Shown here: in pieces, positions 26,014 to 34,517 of the stretch
How the letters are laid out: every line of letters begins with the position of its first letter
Position numbering within the stretch: position 1 is the stretch's first letter
NCBI GenBank assembly: GCA_035555315.1
Contig: DATMGU010000095.1
Location: forward strand, 1-64,000
From: DATMGU01 sp035555315
GTDB lineage: Bacteria > Pseudomonadota > Alphaproteobacteria > ATCC43930 > CGMCC-115725
Length of the DNA stretch: 64,000 nucleotides
Direction: 5' to 3'
Translations under genes and position numbers: made by a program
Notes under the pieces: model-generated
Database searches by the model: none
Told to the model about the DNA's origin: nothing
Seen by the model: only the letters and a program-made list of their open reading frames with translations

Positions 26014-27618
26014 GTGGCAGCACCATCGGCGCTTCCCGCCCTATTCGCACCCGCCGACCGGACGCTGCCGGCACTTCTGCGGCAGCAAGCCCAGCGTCAC
26101 GGCGATCTGCCGCTGTTCAAGGCCGGGGCGACCGCCTGGACCGTCGCCGAATGCCGCGACGTCGCGGCGCGTTCGGCCGGCTCGCTCGTCGCGGCGGGTA
26201 TTGGGGCGGGTGACCGGGTCGCCGTGATGTGCGGCAATCGCTCGGAATTCATGCAGCTCTATCTGGGCTGTGCCTGGCTGGGCGCCATCGCGGTCCCGAT
26301 CAACACCGCCTCGAAGGGGCCGCAGCTCCGACACATTCTGGCGAATTCCGGCGCACGACTGCTCGCAATCGAGGCAGAGCTTGCCCCGTCCCTCGGCACC
26401 CTCGACCTCGGCACGCTGCCGATCGATTTGGTCTGGGTGATCGGCGACCATCCCGCCACCGGCATATCGATAGAGTGCCGGCACACCGCCCTGCCGGTGC
26501 TGGGCGAGGCGATCGCTCCGGGTACTGTCCGCCCCGGCGACACGGTGGCGATTCTCTATACCTCCGGCACGACCGGCCCGGCCAAGGGCGTCTGTTGCCC
26601 GCAGGCGCAGTATTTCTGGTGGGGCGTCAACACCGGCAACATCCTCGGCCTGCGCGAGGGCGACGTACAGGTGACGACCCTGCCGCTGTTCCATACCAAT
26701 GCGCTCAACGCGTTTTATCAGGCGCTGCTCAACGGCGCCCAATTGGTCGCCGAGCCGCGCTTCTCTGCCTCCGCCTTCTGGACGTCGCTCGCGACGCATG
26801 GCGCCACCGTCACCTATGTGCTGGGCGCCATGGTGCCGATCCTGATGTCGAAGGAACCGTCGCCCGCCGATCGGGCGCATCACACGCGGGTGGCCCTGGC
26901 GCCGGGCGTTCCCGGACATCTGCAAAAGCCGTTCACCGAGCGGTTCGGCATCGCCCTGGTCGACGGCTTCGGCTCGACCGAGACCAACAACGTCATCGGC
27001 GACGACATGCATAGCCAAAAGCCGGGCTGGATGGGGCCGGTCTATCAGGGCTTCCAGGCCCGCGTAGTCGACCAGGACGACAACGAACTGCCGCCCGGCG
27101 AGGCCGGCGAGCTGATCCTGCGCTCCGACGAGCCCTATGCCTTCGCCACCGGCTATTTCGGCATGCCGGAAAAGACCGTCGAGGCTTGGCGCAATCTGTG
27201 GTTCCACACCGGCGACCGGGTGATCCGGGAGGCCGACGGCTATTTCAAATTCGTTGATCGGCTGAAGGATGCGATCCGGCGGCGCGGCGAGAACATCTCG
27301 TCCTTCGAGGTCGAGCAAGTGCTGCTGAGCCACCCCGCCATCGCCACCGCAGCGGCCTTTCCGGTCAATTCGGAGTTGGCGGAGGACGAGGTCATGGTCG
27401 CCATCGTGCTGCGCGACGGCGCCAGCCTGACACCGGTCGAGCTGATGGAATTCTGCCAGCCGCGCATGGCTTATTTCGCCATCCCCCGCTATGTCGCCTT
27501 CGTCGCGGAGCTGCCGGCGACCGAGAACGGCAAGATCCAGAAATACAAGCTGCGGGAGCGTGGCGTGATCCCCGGCACCTGGGATCGCGAGGCCGCCGGC
27601 TACAAGCTGGTGCGATGA
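26014..27618 (+). CDS. Acyl-CoA/aryl-CoA ligase (AMP-forming)
   Basis: Activates a carboxylic acid to its CoA ester with ATP. The 534-residue protein has the AMP-binding P-loop LYTSGTTGPAKG, GFGSTETNN, the hinge WFHTGDRV...DRLKD and the C-terminal lysine segment ENGKIQKYK. GTG 26014, preceded at five bases by GGAGG, is the best start; the longer frame from 25945 begins within the promoter region. It overlaps the thiolase-like gene by 4 bp, so the ligase should make the substrate for a CoA-dependent chain-shortening step. The acid itself is not identifiable. Confidence 0.88.
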   Translation: MAAPSALPALFAPADRTLPALLRQQAQRHGDLPLFKAGATAWTVAECRDVAARSAGSLVAAGIGAGDRVAVMCGNRSEFMQLYLGCAWLGAIAVPINTASKGPQLRHILANSGARLLAIEAELAPSLGTLDLGTLPIDLVWVIGDHPATGISIECRHTALPVLGEAIAPGTVRPGDTVAILYTSGTTGPAKGVCCPQAQYFWWGVNTGNILGLREGDVQVTTLPLFHTNALNAFYQALLNGAQLVAEPRFSASAFWTSLATHGATVTYVLGAMVPILMSKEPSPADRAHHTRVALAPGVPGHLQKPFTERFGIALVDGFGSTETNNVIGDDMHSQKPGWMGPVYQGFQARVVDQDDNELPPGEAGELILRSDEPYAFATGYFGMPEKTVEAWRNLWFHTGDRVIREADGYFKFVDRLKDAIRRRGENISSFEVEQVLLSHPAIATAAAFPVNSELAEDEVMVAIVLRDGASLTPVELMEFCQPRMAYFAIPRYVAFVAELPATENGKIQKYKLRERGVIPGTWDREAAGYKLVR

Positions 27619-28769
27619 TGGCCTATGATGGTGTCGCCATCATAGGCGCGGCGGAACTGCCCTACGCCCGCAAGCTATCGGGCGCGACCACGGTCGATCT
27701 TCTGAAGGCCGTGTTCCTGCGCGCCCTCGCCCATGCCGGGATCGAGCATCGCGCGGTCGACGGGATCGCCGTCTCGTCCTTCACCCTGAAGCCGGACCAC
27801 GCGATCGATGTCGCCTGGCAATTGGGCCTCAGCCCAAGATGGTGCATGGAGGACACGCTTGGCGGCGCCAGCGGCATCAACATGCTGCAACACGCCGCCC
27901 GTGCCATCCAGGCGGGCGACGCGGAAACCATCGTCATCCTGTCGGCCGACCATTTCCAGGCCGGCGATTTCAAGGATCTGGTCGAGAACTACAACCGGAC
28001 GACCCGCGACCATCTGGCGCCGCTGAGCTTCGGCGGCCCGAACGGGCTGTTCGCCCTGGTGACGCAGCGCCACGCCAAGGCCCATGGGTTGGGGCGGGCG
28101 GATTACGGTGCCGTCTGCGTCGCCCAGCGCGATTGGGCACGGCGCAACCCGCAAGCAGTCTATCGCTCCGAGCTGACGCTGGAGGATTACCTCGCGCAAC
28201 CCTTCATCGCGGATCCGCTGTGCCGCTATGACTGCGTGCCGGTGGTATCCGGCGCCGATGCCATCGTATTGACCGCCACCGATCATGCGGGCTCCGGCCG
28301 GCAGGTCGGTATCCGCGCGCTGGCCGCCCGCTACAATCCCGACCACCAGGAAGGCACGGGCTGCCGCACCAGCCTCGCCGATCTCGCCCCCGCGCTGTGG
28401 CGGGACGCCGACGCCGGTCCCGAAGAGATGGATATCGTGTCGATCTATGACGACTACCCGGTCATGGTGCTGGCGCAACTGGCCGATCTGGGTTTCGTGC
28501 CCGACGGCGATCTCAGCCGCTTCATCCAGGACCGGCTGCGCACCGGTACCCTGGCGGTGAATACCTCGGGCGGCCAGTTATCGGCCGGCCAAGCCGGGGC
28601 GGCCGGCGGGCTGCACGGCTTGGTCGAAGCGGTGATCCAGCTTCGCCACGAGGCCGGCGAGCGCCAAGTTCCCGACGCGCGGCTGGCGACGGTGGCGGGG
28701 TACGGCATGGTCGAATACCGCTATGGCATGTGCGCCAATGTCGTGGTGCTGGAGGGCTCCGACCGATGA
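27615..28769 (+). CDS. Thiolase-like protein of the lipid-transfer (SCPx/Ltp) type, nucleophile replaced
   Basis: A 384-residue thiolase-fold protein. It has the N-terminal half with DTLGGASGINML and the C-terminal half ending in the thiolase-like SGGQLSAGQAGAAGG loop and a GYGMVEYRYGMCANVVVL strand. Where thiolases have the nucleophilic Cys (N-C-A-S-G) this protein has Gly84 (G-A-S-G), so normal thiolytic cleavage is unlikely. Such proteins paired with DUF35 partners, as in Ltp2-ChsH2 of steroid breakdown, act as retro-aldolases. The DUF35 gene overlaps by 4 bp, supporting that comparison, which remains an inference. Confidence 0.8.
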   Translation: MMAYDGVAIIGAAELPYARKLSGATTVDLLKAVFLRALAHAGIEHRAVDGIAVSSFTLKPDHAIDVAWQLGLSPRWCMEDTLGGASGINMLQHAARAIQAGDAETIVILSADHFQAGDFKDLVENYNRTTRDHLAPLSFGGPNGLFALVTQRHAKAHGLGRADYGAVCVAQRDWARRNPQAVYRSELTLEDYLAQPFIADPLCRYDCVPVVSGADAIVLTATDHAGSGRQVGIRALAARYNPDHQEGTGCRTSLADLAPALWRDADAGPEEMDIVSIYDDYPVMVLAQLADLGFVPDGDLSRFIQDRLRTGTLAVNTSGGQLSAGQAGAAGGLHGLVEAVIQLRHEAGERQVPDARLATVAGYGMVEYRYGMCANVVVLEGSDR

Positions 28770-29062
28770 GCGTCACCATCCACCGCTGTGCCGCCTGCGG
28801 CCACAGCTGCTTCCCCGCCCGCCAGCTCTGCCATCGCTGCGGCGGCGCCGAATGGACACCCGTCACCGTCGATCGCGGCACGGTGGAGGAGCTGACCACC
28901 GTGCTGCACCAGGCGGACGCCGCCGTGGCCGGCACTGTCCACCTCGCCTCGGTCCGGACCGATAGCGGGGTCGTGATCCTGGCCCGGCTGGACCGGGCGG
29001 TCGCGCTGGGGGCCGAGGTCGGCCTGACCCTGTCGCCGACGGGTGCGGTTCACGGGACGTAA
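28766..29062 (+). CDS. DUF35 OB-fold protein with zinc ribbon, partner of the thiolase-like protein
   Basis: A 98-residue protein with an N-terminal rubredoxin-like zinc ribbon (Cys8, Cys11, Cys22, Cys25) and a short OB fold. It is the usual companion of thiolase-like, non-decarboxylating enzymes, acting as acyl-CoA-binding or bridging subunit. I chose ATG 28766, which overlaps the thiolase-like stop by 4 bp; the frame from 28730 has no support. It is shorter than the average DUF35 protein (about 130 residues). Confidence 0.82.
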   Translation: MSVTIHRCAACGHSCFPARQLCHRCGGAEWTPVTVDRGTVEELTTVLHQADAAVAGTVHLASVRTDSGVVILARLDRAVALGAEVGLTLSPTGAVHGT

Positions 29063-29428
29063 GCAGCGTGTGATATTACCCTCTTTCTTGTTATTCTCGC
29101 GAAAGCGGGAATGACGAATAAGGTGAGGGATGAGCAGAGCGTTCCATCGACTTTCGAGCCTCCCAAGGAACCACACGATGCAGCTCTCGATCTTTCTCAG
29201 CGCCGCGGCCGCCGGCACGACGAGATCAGCCTGGAGGAGGTCGAGCGGATTGGGATTTGAAATCTCTCTTGCCCGAGTACTCTGGCACAGCACTGCCAAT
29301 CAGAGATGATCGAACATCCCGACTTTCGGCTGCTGCGGCGCCGCAAGCTTGCCGACGCTCCCAAACTCGCATTACCTTATAAGGTGCTATCGGCTTGGGA
29401 ATGCAGGAAAATCAGGGCATAGCCCTCA
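29063..29428. other. Gene-poor spacer with two doubtful small frames
   Basis: The region lies between the end of the rightward ligase operon and the 3' end of the leftward 34-29 kb operon. It begins with a hairpin repeat (29093-29112). A 49-codon frame (29111-29260) ends in HDEISLEEVERIGI, and a 38-codon frame covers 29306-29422. Neither has a good ribosome-binding site or a known domain. They may be decayed gene ends; no call is made. Confidence 0.35.
29093..29112. repeat. Palindromic ATTC-CGC-GAAA-GCG-GAAT element
   Basis: ATTCTCGC and GCGGGAAT flank a GAAA tetraloop, forming a hairpin with one G-T wobble. Very similar palindromes are dispersed in many proteobacterial genomes. It lies 30 bp after the DUF35 stop and may also act as the 3' end of that operon's message. 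Confidence 0.6.
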
Positions 29429-30448
29429 TCACGGCTTCCGCAACCCGACCAGCTGATCCCGGTTGACGCAGTTGCGCAGCACGCCGGTCGCCAGATACTG
29501 CCGAGCCGTCGCCAGGGACTTCATCCGCATGTCGTCGATCGCGGAAGGCGAGGCGAAGGCGCTGTGCGGGGTCACGATCAGCCGCCCGGCGAGCCAGGGC
29601 TCGCCCGCCGTCAGGGCGCGCAGCAGGGGTTGCGTCGGGTCCGGCGGCTCGCTCGGCAGTACGTCCAGGCCGGCCGCCGTCAGATGGCCGGATTTCAGCG
29701 CGTCATGCACCGCGTCCGGGTCGACCAGCGCGCCGCGCGCGGTGTTGATCAGGATGCCGCCGGGCTTCATGAGGGCGAGGGCGTCGCGGCCGATCATGCC
29801 GCTGGTCTCGGCGGTCGACGGGGCGTGCAGGCTGACGATATCGGCTGTCCTCAGCCCGTCCTCCAGGCTATCGACGCGGCGATAGCCGGTGCCGAGTTCG
29901 AAGCCGCTCGGCCGATAGGGGTCAAAGAACACCACATCCATGTCGAGGGCGGCGGCGCGCCGGGCGGTCGCCAGGCCGATATTGCCCAGGCCGACGATCA
30001 GCATGGTCTGCCCGCGCAGCCGGCGCAGCGCCGGGGCGGCGGGTTTCGCGGTCCAATTGGTCGGATCGCGCTGCACCGCCGCATGGTAGTGGAACAGCCC
30101 CCGGGTCAGCGCCATCAGCAGGGCGATGGCGTGGTCCGCGACCTCCGTCGTGCCGTAATCCGGCGTGTTGCAGACGGCGATGCCGCGCGCGCCGAAGGCC
30201 GCCAGATCCATGTTGTCGAAGCCGACACCGGCGCGCACCACCAGCTTGCAGCGGTCGAGCTGCCGGGCCACCGTCTCGTCGTAGCGCAGGATGTGGTAGC
30301 AGACCAGCGCATCGGCCGACGCCCAGACATCGGCGGGAATGTCAGCCACCTTGGTGGCGCGGCGCAGTTCTAAGTCGAAGGGTGCCGCCGCCGCGCGCTC
30401 CGCCGCGTGGTCGTCCTCGAAATAGCCGTCGGCGATCAGAATTTTCAC
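29429..30448 (-). CDS. D-isomer-specific 2-hydroxyacid dehydrogenase (phosphoglycerate dehydrogenase/CtBP-like)
   Basis: A 339-residue NAD-dependent dehydrogenase. The Rossmann motif GLGNIG, the catalytic arginine (NTARG), glutamate (DVLPSEPP) and histidine (VTPHSAF) are all present, so it should be active. The overall pattern, including CNTPDYGTTEVADHAI, is closest to CtBP-like members. It is the last gene of a four-gene operon, 15 bp after the luciferase-like monooxygenase gene. It probably interconverts a 2-oxo and a 2-hydroxy acid in that pathway; the substrate is unknown. Confidence 0.87.
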   Translation of the reverse strand: MKILIADGYFEDDHAAERAAAAPFDLELRRATKVADIPADVWASADALVCYHILRYDETVARQLDRCKLVVRAGVGFDNMDLAAFGARGIAVCNTPDYGTTEVADHAIALLMALTRGLFHYHAAVQRDPTNWTAKPAAPALRRLRGQTMLIVGLGNIGLATARRAAALDMDVVFFDPYRPSGFELGTGYRRVDSLEDGLRTADIVSLHAPSTAETSGMIGRDALALMKPGGILINTARGALVDPDAVHDALKSGHLTAAGLDVLPSEPPDPTQPLLRALTAGEPWLAGRLIVTPHSAFASPSAIDDMRMKSLATARQYLATGVLRNCVNRDQLVGLRKP

Positions 30449-30463
30449 GAAGCGTGCTTTCGT

Positions 30464-31558
30464 TCAGGCGAGGCGGAGCCCGGCGCGGACCATCAGCGGC
30501 AACACGCGATCGATGAAGAACGGCAATTCCTCGCGGAAATTGACGAAGCTCAAAGTCGTCCCGGCGAAGCCGACGCGGTGCATCCGGGCCATTTCCTCGA
30601 CGATCTTTTCCGGCGTGCCGATCAGCGGATAGGTCCCGGTGCCGCCGGCGAAGCGCTTGCGATAGAGCTCGAAGGCCTGCGGATCGTAGGAATTCGCCAT
30701 CTCCTTCTTCATGCGCATGTGGTTGTCGACCGCCGCGTGATCGGCCAACTCGACGGCGTAGCGCTCGTAATAATCCTCCGCCTCCGCCTGGCTCTCGCGC
30801 ACCACCACATGAGCGGTCGCGAACACGCCCAGCCGCCGGTCGGCGGCCGCGGCGCGCGTCGCGATATCGGCGATATCCCTAGCTCCGCTGTCGATCTCAT
30901 GCAGCGTCGTGAGCATGAAGTCGCTGGTCCGGACGGCGAAATCGCGGCCGGGCGGCGAGAATGCCGCCGACATGGTCACCGGCAAGCCGCCGCCGGCCAT
31001 GCCGGGCGCCCCCTCGACGCCCTTGCAGGTGAAATATTTGCCGGCGAAATCGAACGGCGCGTCGCTGGTCAGCAGCCGGGAGAAGATCTCGTGCCATTCC
31101 AGGCCCTGGGCGTAGCGGTCGCTCACCTGGGTCACGCCGAACATGTCGAATTCCGGCTGGTTCCAGCCGCAGACGATGTTGAGGCCGGCGCGCCCCCCGG
31201 CGATGTGATCGATCGTCGCCATCGCCTTGGCGGCGAACACCGGATGAACCAGCGGCACATGCACGGTCGAGAAGATCGCGATGCGCTGGGTCAGCGCCGC
31301 CAGCCCGGCGCCATGGGTCAGCGTCTCGTAGGAATGGCCACGCGCATCGGTTTCGCCGCCATAGCCCTTCCAGCGGGCGATCGGCAGGATGAATTCCAGC
31401 CCGGCGCGGTCGGCCATCTGGGCGACGGCGACGATATCGGCCCAGCCCGCCCGCCAGCGTTCCGGCACGGTGGTGAGCGTCAGCCCGCCATCCGCGTTCT
31501 CGGAAAACACCCCCAGCTTGAACGGGTTGGGACCCATCATCGGGTTGGTGCCCATCAC
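30464..31558 (-). CDS. Luciferase-like flavin-dependent monooxygenase
   Basis: A 364-residue TIM-barrel protein of the bacterial luciferase-like (LLM) family, close to the SsuD/LadA type in length. It has the LPIARWKGYGG insertion and GLNIVCGWNQPEFDMFG loop typical of alkanal- or sulfonate-type monooxygenases. It would use FMNH2 from a reductase that is not encoded nearby. It overlaps the aldolase-SDR fusion by 4 bp. The start at 31558 could be replaced by a nearby internal ATG. Confidence 0.87.
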   Translation of the reverse strand: MMGTNPMMGPNPFKLGVFSENADGGLTLTTVPERWRAGWADIVAVAQMADRAGLEFILPIARWKGYGGETDARGHSYETLTHGAGLAALTQRIAIFSTVHVPLVHPVFAAKAMATIDHIAGGRAGLNIVCGWNQPEFDMFGVTQVSDRYAQGLEWHEIFSRLLTSDAPFDFAGKYFTCKGVEGAPGMAGGGLPVTMSAAFSPPGRDFAVRTSDFMLTTLHEIDSGARDIADIATRAAAADRRLGVFATAHVVVRESQAEAEDYYERYAVELADHAAVDNHMRMKKEMANSYDPQAFELYRKRFAGGTGTYPLIGTPEKIVEEMARMHRVGFAGTTLSFVNFREELPFFIDRVLPLMVRAGLRLA

Positions 31559-33078
31559 CAGGTCTCTGTCGGGTTGAAATACCCGCCGAATTGCCGCTCG
31601 ACCCCTTTCGGATCGATCGCCAGGCCGAAGGCGACACCAGCAGCCATGTCGCCGGGATAAACCTCCTCCAGGCCCACCTTCAGCCCATCGATCACCGCGT
31701 CCGCCACGTCACCGGGCGGCATCTTCGGCCCCTGCAGATCGCGCGACATATCGGTATCGACCGCGCCCGGCATGACCGCCATCACCTTGGTGCTCTGCGC
31801 CTGCAGATGTGCGCGTACCGAGTGGGTGAGCGACAGCGCCGCGGCCTTGGAGGCGCAAAGCGGCCCCATCGCCGGCAGGCTGGCCCGCGACAGGATCGAC
31901 AGGATGTTCACGATCGTGCCGCCGCCATTGCGCCGCAGCACCGGCGCGAAGGCCCGGCACATGCGCAGCGGGCCGAAATAATTCGTCTCCATCTCGGCGC
32001 GGGCGTTGCCCATGACGTCCGGCGAGGTGAAGGCCTGGTTGAAGTTCAGGCCGGCATTGTTGATCAGCAGCGTGACATCGCCGGCTTGCGCCGCCGCCGC
32101 CTCGACCGCCGCGTCGCTGGTGATGTCGAGGGTCACCGGGATCAACTTGCCGCCGCCGGTCGCGATCAGGTCGGCGATCTGCGCCGTGTCCCGCGCCGCG
32201 CAATAGACCCGCTTGGCCCCCGCGGCGAGCAGCCGATCGACCAGCGAGCGGCCGATGCCGCGAGAGGTCCCGGTGACGAAGGCCACAGCCCCGTCGAGGA
32301 CGGTGGCGGGCGGCTGCCCGGCGGCCAGGAAGCGGCCGCTGGTCGTCTTGAAGGCGCCGTTCAGCAGAGACGCGTCCTCGCCCAGCACCGAAAGCTGAAA
32401 GCCCTGCCGGCGCCGCTCCAGGGCGATCGTGCCGTAGATCGTGAAGATGCCGCAGGCAGTGCCGGCGGCACTACAGGCGGCGGCGATGGTCTCGATCGCC
32501 GCCTCGTGCACCGGGCCGTTATCCGGAAAGCAGCCGAGCGACAGGGCGAGATCGCCGGTGCCGATGAACACCATGTCGAGCCCGGGGGTCGCCGCGATCG
32601 CGGCGGCGTTCTCCAGGCCCAGCTTGGTTTCGATCATGACCGCGACCAGCACGCCGTCATTCGCCTCGGCCACGTAGTTCTTGAAATCGGTCAGCGGCCG
32701 CACGCCGCCACCGGATCGGCTGCCGAGCGGCGGAAACCGGGCGGCATCGACGGCGCGGCGCGCCTCCTCGGCGGTCTCGACGAGCGGCACGATGACGCCC
32801 ACGGCACCGGCATCAAGAGCGGCGCCGATCTCCAGCGGCGCGTTGCGGGCAACGCGGACCAGCGGCGAGGCCTTGTGCCGGGTCATGCCGATCGCGGCTT
32901 CGAGCGCCTGCCGTTCCCACAATCCATGCTGCAGGTCGAACACCAGCGCATCGGGCCCTGCATCAGCCGCCAATTCGGCAATCGAAGGAGATCCCAGCGC
33001 CAGCCACAGACAGCCGAGCGACTCGCCTCCGGCGATCCGCTGGCGCAACCAGCCGCCCTTCACCAATCCGGGCGCCAT
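31555..33078 (-). CDS. Fusion of an HpcH/HpaI-type aldolase and a short-chain dehydrogenase lacking the catalytic Tyr
   Basis: Residues 1-255 form an HpcH/HpaI class II aldolase with its expected catalytic set: His51 (DLQHG), Arg75, Glu150 (VMIETKLG) and Asp176 (IGTGDLA). After about 10 linker residues, 262-500 form a short-chain dehydrogenase with TGTSRGIG, INNAG and Ser394. The YxxxK motif has Leu407 in place of Tyr, followed by Lys411. ATG 33078 overlaps the upstream stop (TAATG), whereas the longer frame to 33345 lies antisense-like inside the hydrolase gene. The aldolase could cleave a 2-oxo-4-hydroxy acid; the SDR half may be inactive, altered or structural. Confidence 0.88.
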   Translation of the reverse strand: MAPGLVKGGWLRQRIAGGESLGCLWLALGSPSIAELAADAGPDALVFDLQHGLWERQALEAAIGMTRHKASPLVRVARNAPLEIGAALDAGAVGVIVPLVETAEEARRAVDAARFPPLGSRSGGGVRPLTDFKNYVAEANDGVLVAVMIETKLGLENAAAIAATPGLDMVFIGTGDLALSLGCFPDNGPVHEAAIETIAAACSAAGTACGIFTIYGTIALERRRQGFQLSVLGEDASLLNGAFKTTSGRFLAAGQPPATVLDGAVAFVTGTSRGIGRSLVDRLLAAGAKRVYCAARDTAQIADLIATGGGKLIPVTLDITSDAAVEAAAAQAGDVTLLINNAGLNFNQAFTSPDVMGNARAEMETNYFGPLRMCRAFAPVLRRNGGGTIVNILSILSRASLPAMGPLCASKAAALSLTHSVRAHLQAQSTKVMAVMPGAVDTDMSRDLQGPKMPPGDVADAVIDGLKVGLEEVYPGDMAAGVAFGLAIDPKGVERQFGGYFNPTETW

Positions 33079-34325
33079 TATTGCGCGGCCACGTCGGCTT
33101 TGGCGCTGTCGCCCCAGCGTGGGTTCAGCGTATTCGATGGCAGGCTCGGATCCAGCAGCTTGGCCACTGCCTCGTGCCCGACGACGGGGTAAAGCTTCGG
33201 GTCCAGCAAGCCGATCTGCACCAGGACCGAAGCCTGATCCCAATAGATATGCTCGTTGTAAAGCTTGTCGCCACGGAAGCAGATGACGGCGAGCACCGGC
33301 GTCTCGACATATTTGCCGGTCGGCTTCACGCCGGGCAGGATCCAATCGATTTCGCGGTCATGGGTGAAGCAGAACAGCATCTCGTCGACCACCCGGTCGG
33401 CGCCGATGGTGCGCGAGATCGGCACCAGCTTGGTATCCGCCGGATTGCTGTCGACGAAGTGGTGCTTGTAGAAGCGGTAGAGCTCGCGGTAGCCCACCCC
33501 GCCGGTCATCGTCGGGATGTGATTGACATAGGGCTCGGCGACCATCGTCGCCATGGTCTTGCCCACGTCGCGCAGGCCGAACTCGTATTCGCAATGCTTG
33601 TCCCACAGCGCGCTGAGGTCGTAATGCGGCCCCATCACCTTGCGAAAGACGGCGATCGAACGGGAATGCGCCATCATCGTCGCCGGCTTGTCGAAGGCAT
33701 CGCGACCCTGGGCGGCGAAGCCGTGGCCGACGGCCGGGTAAACATGGATCTCGACATTGGGCAGGCCGCTGAGACGCGCCTGGATGGCGGCCAGCGCCTC
33801 GGGCGAGACGTGATTGTCGGTGGTGCCGAAATGCAGCGCCAGCGGCACGGTGATCGCCGCCGCCTCATCGAGATGCCCCTCGATGCCGACACCGTAATAG
33901 CCCACCGCGCAATCCACACCGGAGCGCGAGGCGGCCAGCAGCGCCAGCAGCCCGCCCAGGCAGAACCCCAACGCGCCGACCTTGCCCTGGCATTGCGGCA
34001 GGGCGCGCAGCGCCTTCACCGAGGCGGTGATGTCGTCCGATGCCTTGGTGAAATCGAACTTCTGGTAAAGCGCGAAGGCCTTTTGCATATCCGCATCGCC
34101 GAAGCCCAGCTCGACACCGGGCTCCAGCCGCCAGAACAGATCCGGGGCCAACACCACATAGCCTTCCTCGGCATAATAGTCGGCGACCGCGCGCATGTTC
34201 GCGTTGACACCGAAAATCTCCTGCAACAGGACGATGCCGGGGCCGCTGCCCGATGACGGGACCGCCAGATAACCGGCGAAGGTGCCGCCATCCGCGGCCG
34301 CGATGGTGACTGTCTGTCCTGCCAT
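33078..34325 (-). CDS. Dienelactone hydrolase fused to an NTF2/SnoaL-like domain
   Basis: Residues 1-235 are a dienelactone hydrolase with Glu in LLQEIFGVN, nucleophile Cys in GFCLGG, Asp in GTTDNHV and His in VGHGF, the full active-site set. Residues 240-415 form an NTF2-like (SnoaL, polyketide-cyclase-type) domain with WDKHCEYEFGLRD and FTHDREIDWILPG. Such a two-domain fusion opens a lactone and may bind or rearrange the product. It is the first gene of the operon; its promoter carries a -35/-10 pair and a palindromic operator at 34423-34468. Confidence 0.87.
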   Translation of the reverse strand: MAGQTVTIAAADGGTFAGYLAVPSSGSGPGIVLLQEIFGVNANMRAVADYYAEEGYVVLAPDLFWRLEPGVELGFGDADMQKAFALYQKFDFTKASDDITASVKALRALPQCQGKVGALGFCLGGLLALLAASRSGVDCAVGYYGVGIEGHLDEAAAITVPLALHFGTTDNHVSPEALAAIQARLSGLPNVEIHVYPAVGHGFAAQGRDAFDKPATMMAHSRSIAVFRKVMGPHYDLSALWDKHCEYEFGLRDVGKTMATMVAEPYVNHIPTMTGGVGYRELYRFYKHHFVDSNPADTKLVPISRTIGADRVVDEMLFCFTHDREIDWILPGVKPTGKYVETPVLAVICFRGDKLYNEHIYWDQASVLVQIGLLDPKLYPVVGHEAVAKLLDPSLPSNTLNPRWGDSAKADVAAQ

Positions 34326-34422
34326 GACTTACCTCCAAGGCGATTATCGAGCGGAAAAGCGGTCGATGACGCTTATGCGAACGGGGCTTCGCGGAGCCGG
34401 CTCTCGGACATCCGTATAATGA

Positions 34423-34438
34423 ATTTTAGCGTTAAAAT
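34423..34438. promoter_or_regulatory. Perfect palindromic operator ATTTTAGCGTTAAAAT
   Basis: The 6-bp arms ATTTTA and TAAAAT enclose GCGT. It directly follows the predicted -10 of the leftward operon, so a bound protein would block transcription start. An imperfect copy is present at 25919-25932. The winged-helix regulator encoded at 34518-35066 is the obvious candidate to bind it. Confidence 0.6.
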
Positions 34439-34468
34439 ATCGTATGACACGTCCAACAAACCTGTCAA
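34439..34468 (-). promoter_or_regulatory. Predicted promoter of the 34-29 kb catabolic operon
   Basis: On the minus strand a perfect TTGACA (34463-34468) is followed after 18 bp by TACGAT (34439-34444). The palindrome at 34423-34438 lies immediately downstream, over the start point. The first gene starts at 34325. Confidence 0.6.
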
Positions 34469-34517
34469 TGCCAGTCCGACCTCTATACTGGCCCGACCCT
34501 ATACCGGCCCGAGCCGC

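Noticed and set aside
29111..29422. Two small plus-strand frames (49 and 38 codons)
   Set aside because: Both lack ribosome-binding sites and recognisable domains; the first begins inside a palindromic repeat.
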